Shown here: in pieces, positions 21,232 through 32,664 of the stretch
Numbering within the stretch: position 1 is the first letter of the stretch
Layout of the letters: the number at the start of each line of letters is the position of its first letter
NCBI GenBank assembly: GCA_026770025.1
Contig: JAMXDE010000030.1
Span: 220,001-284,000, forward strand
Direction of reading: 5' to 3'
Source of the DNA: Craspedostauros australis
Taxonomy: Eukaryota > Bacillariophyta > Bacillariophyceae > Mastogloiales > Achnanthaceae
DNA: 64,000 nucleotides
The notes under the pieces: model-generated
Told to the model about the DNA's origin: nothing
Seen by the model: the letters and a program-made list of their open reading frames with translations, nothing else
Database searches by the model: none
Translations under genes and position numbers: made by a program

Positions 21232-22537
21232 CGTGTTGTTGGGTGTTGCGAGGATGTGGTTGTTGGTCCAGTTTGTTGCTATTATTACCGGACGAGTATA
21301 TTCCCGCAGCTCCCAGGAAAGTGGTCACACTTGGAAATGACTGTGCCGTCCGCTGTGATGTCGAAGCGTTCGCCAGGATGTGACGGTGAATTTCTGCGCT
21401 TGTCGGAATTCGTCGGGAATGGAAGTGGTGCCGGATGCAAAGTGCCAGTGATGGCGAAGGCGTCAGCGGTAGCATGTTGTCACGAGTGGACTGTGGTTGG
21501 GTTGGTCTTGGATGACTGGTTGATAAAACCAAAGCAACGGGACCAAGTGAATTCCCCGATTGACAAAATGCGAAGATGACCGTGCTTAATCCGAGGCGAA
21601 GGATGACCGATGGATAAAATGCCAACCAGGACCGTGTGGATTTCCCGTTTGGACGATGTGTTGGCGCGCGACCCGAAGTCGGATGAATGACTGGAACGGC
21701 GAAGGAGTTGTGAGCCGGTGATGGCGCGCCAGTGATGGTACGAACCGAAGGAATTCGTAGCCAATCAGAAGGTGGACTGAGCGCAAATGGCTGTTGTTGA
21801 TGGAACGAGTGAATGTTTCGCGCCTTTCGGGGACACGTTCCCTGAGATGGCCTGTTCTCAACCGGCTTGAGGCCGCTTGTTGTTGAGAGCCAGGCAGGGC
21901 AAAGTAAATTTAGTAGATGTGAACTGTAAGGTAATTGCAATAGGTTGTGAATTACAATCGATTTGGATTATGATGACAGGTTGTCCAACTTGAGGCGTCA
22001 TAGAAAAGTCAAGCATGCAGAGCCATGGGATAAGCCGTCCTTTAGCAGAACCAAACAGGACAGCACCTGCTCCTGTGGAGCAGCTGATGCATATCCTTTC
22101 TCTGGAGAGGTCTGACCTGAATCTTCCGATCCAGAACAAAGAAGAGCCAATTCGGTCTTCTTAAAAGCTACAATCTGATTGGTTGCAGCAACAAATGACA
22201 GAAGGAAGCAATGCACTTGCAGATGGAGTGTTGCTTGCGTCAGAGCAGATGGTGACAGGCGGGATGCGAGATCAGATCGTCATGAGAGCATGGCGAGTGT
22301 CTGATTTTGCGCCCCGTCTTGCTTGGTTATCTACTGTGTCCTTGTTGCACGCTTTGTGCATGTTAGTGGGTCCTGGGTCGAATAAGCGAAGTATTTCGCT
22401 CACACAAGGACGCACTTGCTTGGACTCGCGGCTCTAACGCGGTGGTGGAGCTAGTGTGTCCCAACTCTCCCTCTCGGCGTTGTTCATGGTGAAGCACAAT
22501 ATAGAAAAACTGCGACTCCTCAATGGTTGGCATATCC
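21232..22537. other. Leader and LTR-like DNA, no gene supported
   Basis: About 1.3 kb upstream of the GAG start and downstream of the next copia element. On the minus strand GAGAGGGAGAGT at about 22480-22469 is the probable polypurine tract of the element at 22538-27947, so its 3' LTR should start near 22468 with TGGGACACACTAG. Long minus-strand frames near 21167-21940 have no domain-like features. Confidence 0.4.
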
Positions 22538-25500
22538 CTACCATCCCATGAGCTTGGATCGAAGACGCTCGAACGCGTCTCGGGCAAGCCCCTTTGTGAA
22601 GATGTCCGCGATCTGAACCGGTGTTGGAACGTGGAGAATGCGGATGAAGCCTTCCTTGACCCAGTACCAAAAGAAGTGCCACTTCGTCAAGAAGTGTTTG
22701 GTTCTTGATGTCACCTTGTGCTGCGTGGCCAGTGCGATGCATGCCTCATTGTCCTCAAACACGGTGCATTGGATGTCTGTTTTGAGACGCTCCTCCATTT
22801 GCGTGGCGGCTGCCACTTCGCGAATCAGCTGTTGGATCGGAATGAGAGCTCGCATGGCGAGTGATAGAGCTGCGTACTCAGACTCCATGGTTGATAACGC
22901 AATTTCTGTTTGCAGCTTGGATTTCCAAACGAGCGGGCAACCTCCCAGCACCACGACGTAACCAGTTCGGGACCGCACTGCATTGGGTGACTCGTGCCTC
23001 CCTCTTATATAGCCCAGCGAAGTCGGCATCCACATAGCATTGGAGGTCGAGCTTCCCAGTTGGCTGTACGATGGTTCCTTGTGTTCTGGTTTGCTTGAGA
23101 TAGCGAACGATCATCTTCATGGCCTTTGCGTGGGGTTGTCGTGGATCGTTGCTGAAGCGAGCAACTTGAGACACCGCATAGGCCAGATCTGGTCGAGTGT
23201 TGGTAGTCAGATAAAGCAACATGCCAACGATGGACTGGTAGTTCCAGCTCTCTTTCATGGGTGGTGAATCAAGACAAGCTCCCAAGGCGAGTTGTGTTGT
23301 TGGTACAACATTCGGATTGCAGCTTTCCATTCCAGTTGCCGCGATGATCTTGTCGATGAGCCCTGTTTGTCGCAGATGAATGGTTCTGTCCTTTGGATTC
23401 CTCGTGAGCTGGATCCCAAGGAAGTCCGAGAAGGTACCTTCTTGGGTCAGTTCGAACCCTCGTCGTCGCATGGAAGCAATGACCTGGTCGGTTTCTGCTT
23501 GTGTGCGGGAGGCGATTCCGGCATCATCCACATATAGCACTACCATCATGCCTGGACGAGTGAACAAGCATTTCTCGTGATCACACGCCTTGAAACCTTC
23601 CGCTGTGAGTGCTTTGATGAGATGCTCATACCACAGCCGAGGTGCAATGGTCAGTCCGTAGAGGCTCTTCTCCAGCTTCAAGCATGTGTTCGGTCCTTTG
23701 GACGAGCGAAATTCCCGTGGTGGATGAAGGAAGACTGGCTTGTGGATTCGAGCTTGGACGAAGGCGTTCGTGAAATCGATGGAGGAGGTCACCCAGCCGA
23801 GAAGCACAGAGACCATGAGGAATACTCGGACGGAAGGCCAAGCTACCACGGGTGCGTAGGTGCTGGCATCCTCGGACATGAGGTCACCTCTACAGCACCA
23901 TCTCCCTTTGTACTTCTTAACGGATCCGTCTGGTAGGCGCTTGCGGCGGAAGACCCAGGTGCCTGGATAAATACGGTCGGTGGCTTGTTCTTTTGGTATC
24001 TCTACCCAGGTTCCCTTGCTGGTGAGATCGTTGATCTCCTTCTGTGCAGCTTCCATCCATCTTCCTTTGTTGTCGTCGCGCATAGCTTCGTCAAATGTGA
24101 GGGTGTCTGGATCCGATTTGGATGCTTTGAAGGCACCAAGGTGTTCAGAGATCGTCCAGTGTCCATTCACAGCAAAGAAAGCCATGATGTCGCTGTCCAC
24201 ATATGTGGATGCAGGAAGAGAAAGACGGTTGGTGTAAGAAGTGTGTGAAGCAGCTACATTAGCATGATGTTGCTCATCCTCGTCGCTATCATTTTGGTAG
24301 TTGTTTCCTTTGTGCTCGCCTGTGGATGCTTTGTCATTTGCATCCTCCTCGTGTTCGTTGTCATGGAACATACCAAGCTCCCACATAATAGCGTGTAGAG
24401 CGTCGGCAGCCTCCTCATGAGTACGAACAATGGCTTGGATGCTGGCGAGGCGTTGGTCGATTTGTGCCATGGTGAAGCAAGGTGGTGGCGGCCAGTAGTC
24501 GCTCGCCATTGCAGCTTCTGCATTCACCAATCCATCAGGTCCTCTTGGGTATGCCGACAGGAAGTGTAGGTATTCCATCGGTAACTGAAGACGTTCTCCT
24601 GCGATCACATTGTCCATTGTGATCACAATCAATTCCAGGGCATGGCAAAGAGTGCGTTGCTGGTACTCTTCGGACGGAAATGGAATCTGGAGCGTCTGTG
24701 TGAAGAACTCGTATAGAGCATGTTGGATGAGTGTGCGGAAGGCCTCAGTTGGCATAGAAGGGCGATCCTTGTTGTCGTTGCTGTCTTCGTTTTCCAAAAT
24801 CTGAGCGAAGTGTTGTTGTTCGTTGTTTTCCGCTTGTTCCGTTTCGTGCTCAACTGCCGCTCGAATTTCCAGCTGTTGCACGCGCAGAAATCGCTCCATT
24901 TCCAGATCACCAAGGGCCCATGCTCTGTCTTGAGCACTGATGGTGTGAGTTGGTTCGTTGAGAGCGGGGATGGAAGCGCGCATATCGCGTAGGGTGTGGA
25001 GCGAAGAAGCGACGAACCCATTGAAGCGAGGGGTGCCACGGTCGCGCTGTTGCTCGAACGTCTCGATGCACGTGCCCAAAGCGTCATCCAGCTGGGATGA
25101 TGGGTCCGTATTGGCTGGGGCATCGTGATCGGTGTGTTGGGTTACGACGGCAGGAAAGGCGTGCTCGGTAACGAGTGCACCGTCGTCTTCGTCCGTCCAT
25201 GCAACACGTCCTCCCAATTCGTCGTAGTTGAGACGTTGCGGGGCCTTTCGTTCTCTTTTGCCTTGCGCACGAATACGAGCAGATCGTCGAGTAGGAGCGG
25301 CGTCTTGCTTGCGTCTTGGCTGGCGAAGAGATGATGGAGGTGGCTGTGACGGCGAGGATGTATGAGATGGCGAATGTGGCGGCGATGGCAAGGGTGGCGA
25401 ACGCTTGGATGGCGTTGGTTGCAGATCGCTTCCTTCTTGTGGCGTGACGAAGCCATCTTCGACGGTATCGTCGTCAGGATGCATGGCCACATCTTCGTTG

Positions 25501-27947
25501 TTGGACTGGAGCGATGGATCTCGCGTCGGTGGCAATGGCGATGATGGCGGAGGGCTGCGAGCGACTGCTGGTGTTGTGGACGGGCGTGGAGGAGCGGACA
25601 TGTCTCCCTCTGTCGAGGGCATGCCAGGCTCCTCTCCCTCTGTCGATGGTAACGGCAACGACATCACCGATGGTGTTGGGTTGCTAGCCACTGGTGGTGG
25701 CTGTGACCGTGGCAGCGATGTGTAAGTTGGTCGCCGTGAGCTTCCTTGCTGTTGACTGATTCTTGTGGTTGTGTGCTCCGTGCTGGATGGAGCACGCTGC
25801 ATTCGGTGTGAGGAGGGAACATGGTCACTGCGGACGTCATTTCGACGCAAGTGATCGTGCTCCTGTTGTTCGGCTTCGGCGCTCTCTTGTTGTTCCAACT
25901 CGATGAGGTCGTCCTCATCGAACGGATATTGGTATGTGGTGTCACCGAACATCCGTGTCCATTGTTCTGTGTTATAGTCCGGTAATTGGTTGGAGCTGGT
26001 TGCAATGGTGGCAAACCAGTCATCGAACACCACATGAAACTGCAGTGTAATGGAGCCGGTTCGTGGAGAGAGAACGAGTGGTACCGTTGATGCGTGTCTG
26101 GGTGACAGTCCCATGTTGACGTACCGCTCTCCTCGCGGCTCCCATCGCGGGATTTTTCGTCCGTCGGCCAGCGCCTTGTTAAGAACATACACAGGACAGC
26201 CCCAAACATGCAAGTTGTGCAATTGCTTGAGAGGAATGCGCAAACGAGAGAGGATGTCAAGTGGAGTGAGACCGGTTGTGTGATTTGGTACACGATTGTA
26301 CATATATGCGGCGTGCACAACCGCCATTGGCCACAACTGAGCATCGAACATCTCAGGCCAGTGGATGCTCTGATGCATCATCATGATCCTTGCCATGGAG
26401 ACAATAGTTCGGATGCTTCGTTCTGCGATGCCGTTGTGATGGTGAGCTCCCACTCCCGCAAACCGATGGATCTGGTTGAATTGTTCGAGATGCTTGGTGT
26501 ATTTGGGTGATGTGAAGGTTGTTGCATTGTCAGACAGATACGATCTGACAGGCACACCGACATCATGGCACACGACTTCGAACCTCTGCTTTGCCTCCAG
26601 TGTTGCATGGGTTGTCAATGATGCGACAGGTTCCACATGAATGTATCCAGACGCATGGTCAACAAACATCGCACCCCCTTTGTACATTTCGGATGCATCA
26701 GCTTTTCCTCGTCCAGAGAAGAGACGACCGGGTGTTCGCCCAACGAAGTGATCGACAGAAACCTGTTGACCTGGGAAGAGGTGGTCAGTTTTAAGGACGC
26801 CTTGACGATCGCGAATGATGTGTTGGGTTGTACCTGGTGTAGCACGTCTGTGTTGCTTTCCGAATTGGCAGGCTGCACACATAGGTAGGTGCTGTAGTCT
26901 TGCAGCAGCGGTGTGGAGCTTGCGGGTGGATTCGGAGTTAGACAGAGTACCTGAGCGAAGGAGGAACTGTACTCGTCGAAAGGAGAGATGGGCGAGTCGG
27001 TAATGCCAGCGTAGGAGCTCCTTTTGTGGCTCCGAGAGGTTGGTGTTGTGAGTGGCGACTTGTGTGACGACGGATGTTAGCACTGAGGGTAGGTCTTGGA
27101 TGTCCTGAAGTCTATATGTGATGGATGTAGGAAGGTTGCTTGACGGCTTGTGGTGCACTAAGATCGATCCCCTTTTAGGGTCACCTTGGATTCCGCTTAG
27201 CTTGCAGGAGTCTTCCATGAGCGTGAAGGTCTCTCCTGGGTAGGTCTTGAGCAAGCTGGTGGTGCTGAGAAGTCGGGTGGAGGATCCGGGTACGTAGAAG
27301 GCTGGAAGGCAGAGCGTGCGAGGTTGTCCTGTCGTGTCCAGGATGGTCCAGTTGACGGTACCCAAGATGTTGACCTTGGTGCGGTTGAGAAAACCGCTCA
27401 AGAACGTCGTACGAGCTGGTGCCTTGGTCTTGCCCACAAAGTCGCATTTGTCGTTGGTGATGCTAATGGAAGCTCCACTATCCCACACGACCTCAAAAGG
27501 AGCGTCATTGGCCAGGGATTGCTCTGCTTTGGTTGGTGAGGCAAAGACGTTGTGAAGTCCGAAGGTGGTTGTGATTAGTTTGTACGCGTAGTTGAGTTTT
27601 CCCGGTATGTGAGACGTGGTCTGATTCGCTCCTGTGGTTGAGGTAGAATTAATTTTCGGTTCAGACCCGTTGACATTTTCGTCGGCGTATTCGTGGGCTG
27701 GAGCAATTAAATCCCATGGATGTTCGTGACGATTGGGACGCGAAGGTGGGCGATGCTGGCTCGAGTGATATTTGTGTTTGGTGGCGAACTTTGACTCACA
27801 TCCATCTCGCTGATTAACACAACCGTACACTTGGTTTCGTGTGAATGATTTTGTGTTTCGCTTGCAACGACGGTTGTTCTTGAGGAATCGCTTGAAGTCA
27901 CCGTTGCCGAACAGTTGATCGTAGAGACTGTCTTTTGGCTTATTAGC
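22538..27947 (-). pseudogene. Near-complete Ty1/copia polyprotein with one frameshift
   Basis: The main frame (27830-22878, 1650 residues) holds almost the whole pol in standard order. A Cys-rich stretch and the protease motif WDSGASISITND come first. A GAG-pre-integrase and H-C zinc region (LLRWHYRLAHLS, MCAACQFGKQHR) follows, then integrase core blocks DHLFPGQQVSVDHFVG, YLSDNATTFTS and GVGAHHHNGIAERSIRT. After a long variable linker come the reverse transcriptase (WVFRRKRLPDGSVKKY, IDFTNAFVQARI, YVDDAG) and RNase H. Near 23000 the frame breaks after the AGLYKRE block; the rest of RNase H (SRTGYVVVLGG, STMESEYAALS, VFEDNEACIALA, IFTKGLARDAFERLRSKLMGW) runs on to 22538 one base out. A gain of one base there explains it. 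A GAG tail continues upstream to a stop near 27945. It is the most complete copia here but not intact. Confidence 0.9.
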
Positions 27948-28374
27948 TCAAACTAGTATTCCTATTAGTCGTGTTAAGATTTAGTCGAGTTAATCAAATG
28001 ACCGACTGCTCAGAGTTTGAGCGGGATTGAAGCGTGACTCGATGTCGGTGGGATGGGGTCCCACCCTCGAATCGTGCTCTACTTAAGACGATGTCGCGTG
28101 TCCGCTGAATTTGGGTTTGGGCGATCTGGCCATCCCACGCCACTTATGGGCGTGACATGACCTGTCCTGAACGGACAATCGGGTCAAACCGTTGGATGAA
28201 CCTTGTTCCCCCAAATTGATCGGAAGAGAGTGAACAACAAACTCTCTTTCCGACCGTCACGAAATTGATGTCTCCTCTCGGAAATGGCAACATCGACACC
28301 GCGATGATTGCACGTACGGAGACTCAACGCTCCACTATGTTACTACTAATAGAGATGTTGCAGATCCAACTATA
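27948..28374. other. LTR-like spacer between two copia fragments
   Basis: No gene. It contains a short perfect inverted repeat, GGGTGGGACC-type (GGGATGGGGTCCCACCC near 28050). It lies between a minus-strand element and a plus-strand element and probably holds LTR sequence of one or both. Confidence 0.35.
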
Positions 28375-29652
28375 ATGGATGCCGCACATCACATGCTCAC
28401 AATCCTTTTGACAGTCTCATTTGGATTCGTTACAGCTCTAAAGACTAAGATACACAATCATCAACAACCTCGTTCACCTACTGCACTACCACGGATTGAT
28501 CACCCTTCGGCGTTCAGTAAGTTCACCTCGTTTTCATTATCGTTTTATCACCTCTGGTACGAGCACCTGCTCAAAGCATTGCACGCCGAAGGATTCCGTG
28601 CATGTGATCAAGAGCAGTGCCTCTTCATGCGAGAAGGCATGATGATCGTTCTCTACGTGGATGATGCCGGCATCGCTTCCAAGACCGAAGCAGAGGCCGA
28701 CACATTCATCGAATCCATGCGTGCCCGCGGCTTCGAGCTCAAGAAGGAAGGATCATTCACCGAATTCCTGGGTATCCAACTCATCCAAGATCCCAAGGCT
28801 GGAACAGTGCACATGCGCCAGAGCGGACTCATCCAGAAGATCATCGACACCACCAAGATGCAGAAGTGCAAACCAAATGCAACTCCAACCATCCTACAGC
28901 CTCTGGGTGCCGACGAACATGAACCACCCATGGATGAGAAATGGAACTACTGTTCCGTTGTTGGCATGCTGCTTTACTTGGCTACTAACACACGCCCTGA
29001 TATCGCATTTGCCGTCTCTCAACTTGCACACTTCAGCAACGATCCTCGACGCACCCATGCCAAGGCAATGAAGACACTGGTCCGATACCTAGCTGGCACT
29101 CACAACAAGGGAACCATCATCAAGCCTACCGGCAAGCTCCATCTGACCTGCTATGTGGACGCCGACTTTGGTGGCCTCTATCGCAGCGAAGACCATCGAT
29201 CCATCAACGCCGCACGCTCCCGCTCTGGATACGTCATCGAACTTGGTGGCTGCCCTCTCGTGTGGAAGTCCAAGCTGCAGACTGAGATCGCGCTCTCGAC
29301 AATGGAAGCTGAATATGCTGCGCTCTCACAAGCCATGCGTGTTCTGATTCCATTGCGAGAACTGATCAGTGAAGTCTCGCATACAATGAAACTTCCACAA
29401 GACCTTGAGGCTGGCATCAAGTGCACGGTGTTTGAAGGCAACAACGCCTGCATCTCCCTTGCTACGAAGCATCAAGTGACCTCCCGCACCAAGCACTACC
29501 TCATCAAGTTCCACTTCTTCTGGTACTGGGTCAAGAAGGCATTCATCAGCATCTTCTACATCCCCACCAAGGAACAGATTGCGGGCATCTTCACCAAGGG
29601 TTTGCCTTACGATACCTTCACCAAACTCCGTAAGGCGCTCATGGGTTGGTGA
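28375..29652 (+). pseudogene. Ty1/copia fragment: second half of reverse transcriptase and RNase H
   Basis: The frame opens in LTR or leader-like sequence (QPRSPTA...IDHP) and passes directly into LWYEHLLKALHAEGFRACD, the middle of reverse transcriptase, so everything before that was deleted. The remaining part is complete: MMIVLYVDDAGIA, TRPDIAFAVSQLAHF, SRSGYVIELGGCPLVWKSKL, STMEAEYAALSQAM, VFEGNNACISLATKHQ and IAGIFTKGLPYDTF, with a normal LMGW end. It is related to the pol sequences at 8131-10170 and 22538-27947. One conserved acidic pair is changed (EGNNA instead of EDNEA), so RNase H activity is doubtful. Confidence 0.85.
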
Positions 29653-31777
29653 TGGTGCGTTGGGCCATCTGACTCTCTCTCTTTCAAACAACACATCGAG
29701 AGGGAGAGTTAGAGTTCATGGCTCCAAGAGTATGGTATCGGGATACTTTTGTGACTCAAATCACAAACGGGAAACAAACCATTCCCGTGCCCGTTTCCTG
29801 CGAATCTCTTCGTCTCACGGTATCAATCAATATATATGCTGGAGGCGCATCTCAACCAAGACTGCTACCTGCCACCGCCAACTCTTGTGCAGGAAGGCCA
29901 AGAACCTCTTTCTGCATGCATTCACAGATCCTTTGTTATGTCATCATGAGTGAAGCATGCCATGGAATGCAAACATGTGCCTGTGCCAACATCTGCTTTC
30001 TCACCCAAGATCCATTGTGTCACATGAAGCTCAAACCGAGATCTCCCGACACTTCTGATCTTAAATTGAGGGCTCAGATGTTCACAGACGCGTTTGCTGA
30101 CGATGTGTTGCTCGAAACAACATGTCAAACTGGCATAATTCTTCATGCAGACATCTCTGAAGAATGTGGGACTTGCAACCAGCGAACAAGCGTGTTCATC
30201 GCCGCTTGTCACACTGTATGTTCGCCCCCATTCTGTCACATGTGCAAAGGTGAACTTGCTAGCGACGTATTGTACAAAACAGCGCGTCAAATTGGCTCAT
30301 CTGATCATCTGAACATCACAAAGTTGGATGGAGCTTGCATCGCGATAAGCGCGTACATTACCGCTATTCACCCTGCTTATTCTCATCCCATTTCATTCAG
30401 ATGCTCATCAAGTAGTCATAAAACGCACAAAGCAATAGCCCAAAAGCCTACAGCCTTAACACACTACAAAGCAAGCACATCTTCCTTTCAGCCAACGTTT
30501 TCCTTGTCAACCCCGACTCTAAACGGCCTCTTCTTGAAGTCGGTCCGGGTGGCAACATTGAACCTCTGTACAACAAGACAGGCAGAATCCACATCACACG
30601 AATCCATCACAAAACACAAGTCCAACACAGAACACTTTCGTCCGTCTACTTCGATCGCGTAAGTCCGCGGGCTTGACCCAAAACTCACACAACACTTCGC
30701 TTGGACTTCTGGGATCCGCGTGAAACTACCCAAACTTTATCTTGTCCCAACTGAACGATTGTTTGTTTTGTTGGTCTTGAAACGATGAAACGTCGCGGAT
30801 GGATTGCGCGTTGGATGGCCCTGCCCGTTCGGATTTCGTCTCCCCGAACGCCGTGTTCTTGCGCTTGTTCAGCTGTGCTCCACCAGGATGTGGTGCACCT
30901 TTGGTTTCACCCAGTTGGACCTTCGATCCAATCCGTGCCTCCTTTGAGTGCCACGAATCAGCTTGCCATACGTGTTTTAGATCTGGCAGCAGCTTGCATG
31001 ATGGACCTGATGCTAACAGGATTTTGCACGCTAATGAGCGCAGTGCCCCCCAGGTGCCAGCAGTCGCTTCAATTCACCTGGTTCCACCACTCGCGTTTTC
31101 GTCCAGCGTATACCTGCCTTCCGGTGTCGTTAGACTCACTTGTGTGATATTGCTATCAACACAATGCTAGCTTTACAGGTTGCTTCCACAGTATCTCTAC
31201 CGATCACGTTTCTTCCCCAGTCAAGGGCAGACACTAGTCTGGTTAGCAGTTATCTCTGCATCCCGTAGGACGTTAACCACTCGCAGGTGTGGCTTAGACC
31301 TAGTGTTAACGACTGACATGGTCGCGACACCTCATAATGAGTACTGCCGATAGGCTTAGAAGGGCCCTTAAGCTCCAAGTTTTTACGTGTGTCTTGCTTC
31401 ACAGGCTTTCACCTTTGTCGATGCTGACCAGGCCAAGTGTGTACGTGTGACTTGCTTCACAGGCTTTTACACCTTTGTCTTTTAGCTGATCAGCTATCGT
31501 AAGTAACGCAGTGGTGCGGAACTTGGTTTGTTGGGAAGAACTACTCCACCTGCGATATTCGCAACAGTGGGTGAGCCTTTCTGCACTCTGGCAGGGCGAA
31601 GCGGGTGTGGCGGCACGTAACAATCTGCACACACGAGCAATATGGTCTGTCGTCACGAACGTGTTGGGCCTTCTTCAGCCGAAATCAAAAGGAAGGGGAC
31701 ATTGTGATGTCACCAGGCAGCACGGCACTTCAGTGTTCGTTCATTCACTCACTTGATAGAGGCTGCGACTGTTAATC
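29653..31777. other. 3' LTR-like region with internal duplications, no gene established
   Basis: Right after the pol stop comes CGAGAGGGAGAGT near 29697-29709, the probable polypurine tract, so the following DNA should include a 3' LTR. A 314-codon open frame (29718-30662, starting MAPRVWYRDTF) crosses it, but the protein has no recognisable domain and probably is chance. Two diverged copies of about 60 bp, spaced roughly 160-170 bp, lie near 30090-30140 and 30255-30300. Another short duplication (TTGCTTCACAGGCTTT) lies at about 31397 and 31454. Confidence 0.35.
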
Positions 31778-32045
31778 TGAGAATCAGCAATTCAACACAG
31801 GACAGGCACCAAACACTACACTTACTATGCCGCCAGGGTGATCAATCCGTCAGGTGAAGTTGGAATGTTTGGTGATTATTGTTGCTAAGTTATTGTTGTA
31901 TTCAATTGATGATTGGTTGAGGTTTGTGAGCACAAGATCTCACTCATCCTAATCTGATGCATTCATGCACCATTTCTACGATCTTGCCTGATTCATCATC
32001 AGGTCTTCCTACTGATCTGCTCGATGTCTTCGTGTTACATCGTGC
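31778..32045 (-). mobile_element. Interrupted copia LTR, segment 1 (3' end of the LTR)
   Basis: On the minus strand this is the end of the LTR family described at 3483-4189: it ends GAATTGCTGATTCTCA at 31778 and shares the TGATCACCCTGGCGGC block. Similarity stops at 32045, where element Y begins, and resumes at 41151. Confidence 0.8.
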
Positions 32046-32085
32046 ATATCCATAATGATTTTGGCCTGGTACTGGCCTACGTGGC

Positions 32086-32161
32086 TTGTCTCCCCAGGCA
32101 AATTGGAGGTGCAATTTGTCTCCACAGGCAAATTGGGGTGCATTTGTCTCCACAGACAAAC
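32086..32161 (+). repeat. Subterminal repeats at the left end of element Y
   Basis: Three copies of a motif close to TTGTCTCCACAGGCAAATTG in 76 bp, with CCCC for CCAC in the first and ACAAAC at the end of the third. Confidence 0.85.
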
Positions 32162-32664
32162 TGCGACTCAACGGACTAGCCCAAATACGCTTTACGAGAA
32201 GCCGTTTTTTTTTTTCAAACCCTTTTTCGCTGGCCAGGTCGACTCACGACATGCCTCATGTCTTAAATTTATAATAATCGTTGCAGTTGTGGGAATTGAA
32301 CAAACAATGATCATGCGTCATGCGTCACCCTCCTTGTCGTGTCGCACCGTTGCTGTGATTTTGCATTTGCTGTCATCGTGGGTTGATGTTTTCCATGCAC
32401 TCGCACACACCTGTTCCGCAATTTCGGTTGCGTTCACCGTTGCCGGTGGACACTCGCCAACGACATCCACAACCCCGTCGTTTCTCCATCGCACACATCA
32501 CTTCCCCATCTTCCTCCACATCAACACATGTTCAACATGCACTTGCAATCTGTCCATCCCACACGTCGACATGCCAACATTGCAATGACACTGGCTTCTT
32601 CTGCTGTTGCAAAACAGAATTGAAGCATGCCTTCTTTCCAGTTCTCACAAAAATCAACAGCAGC

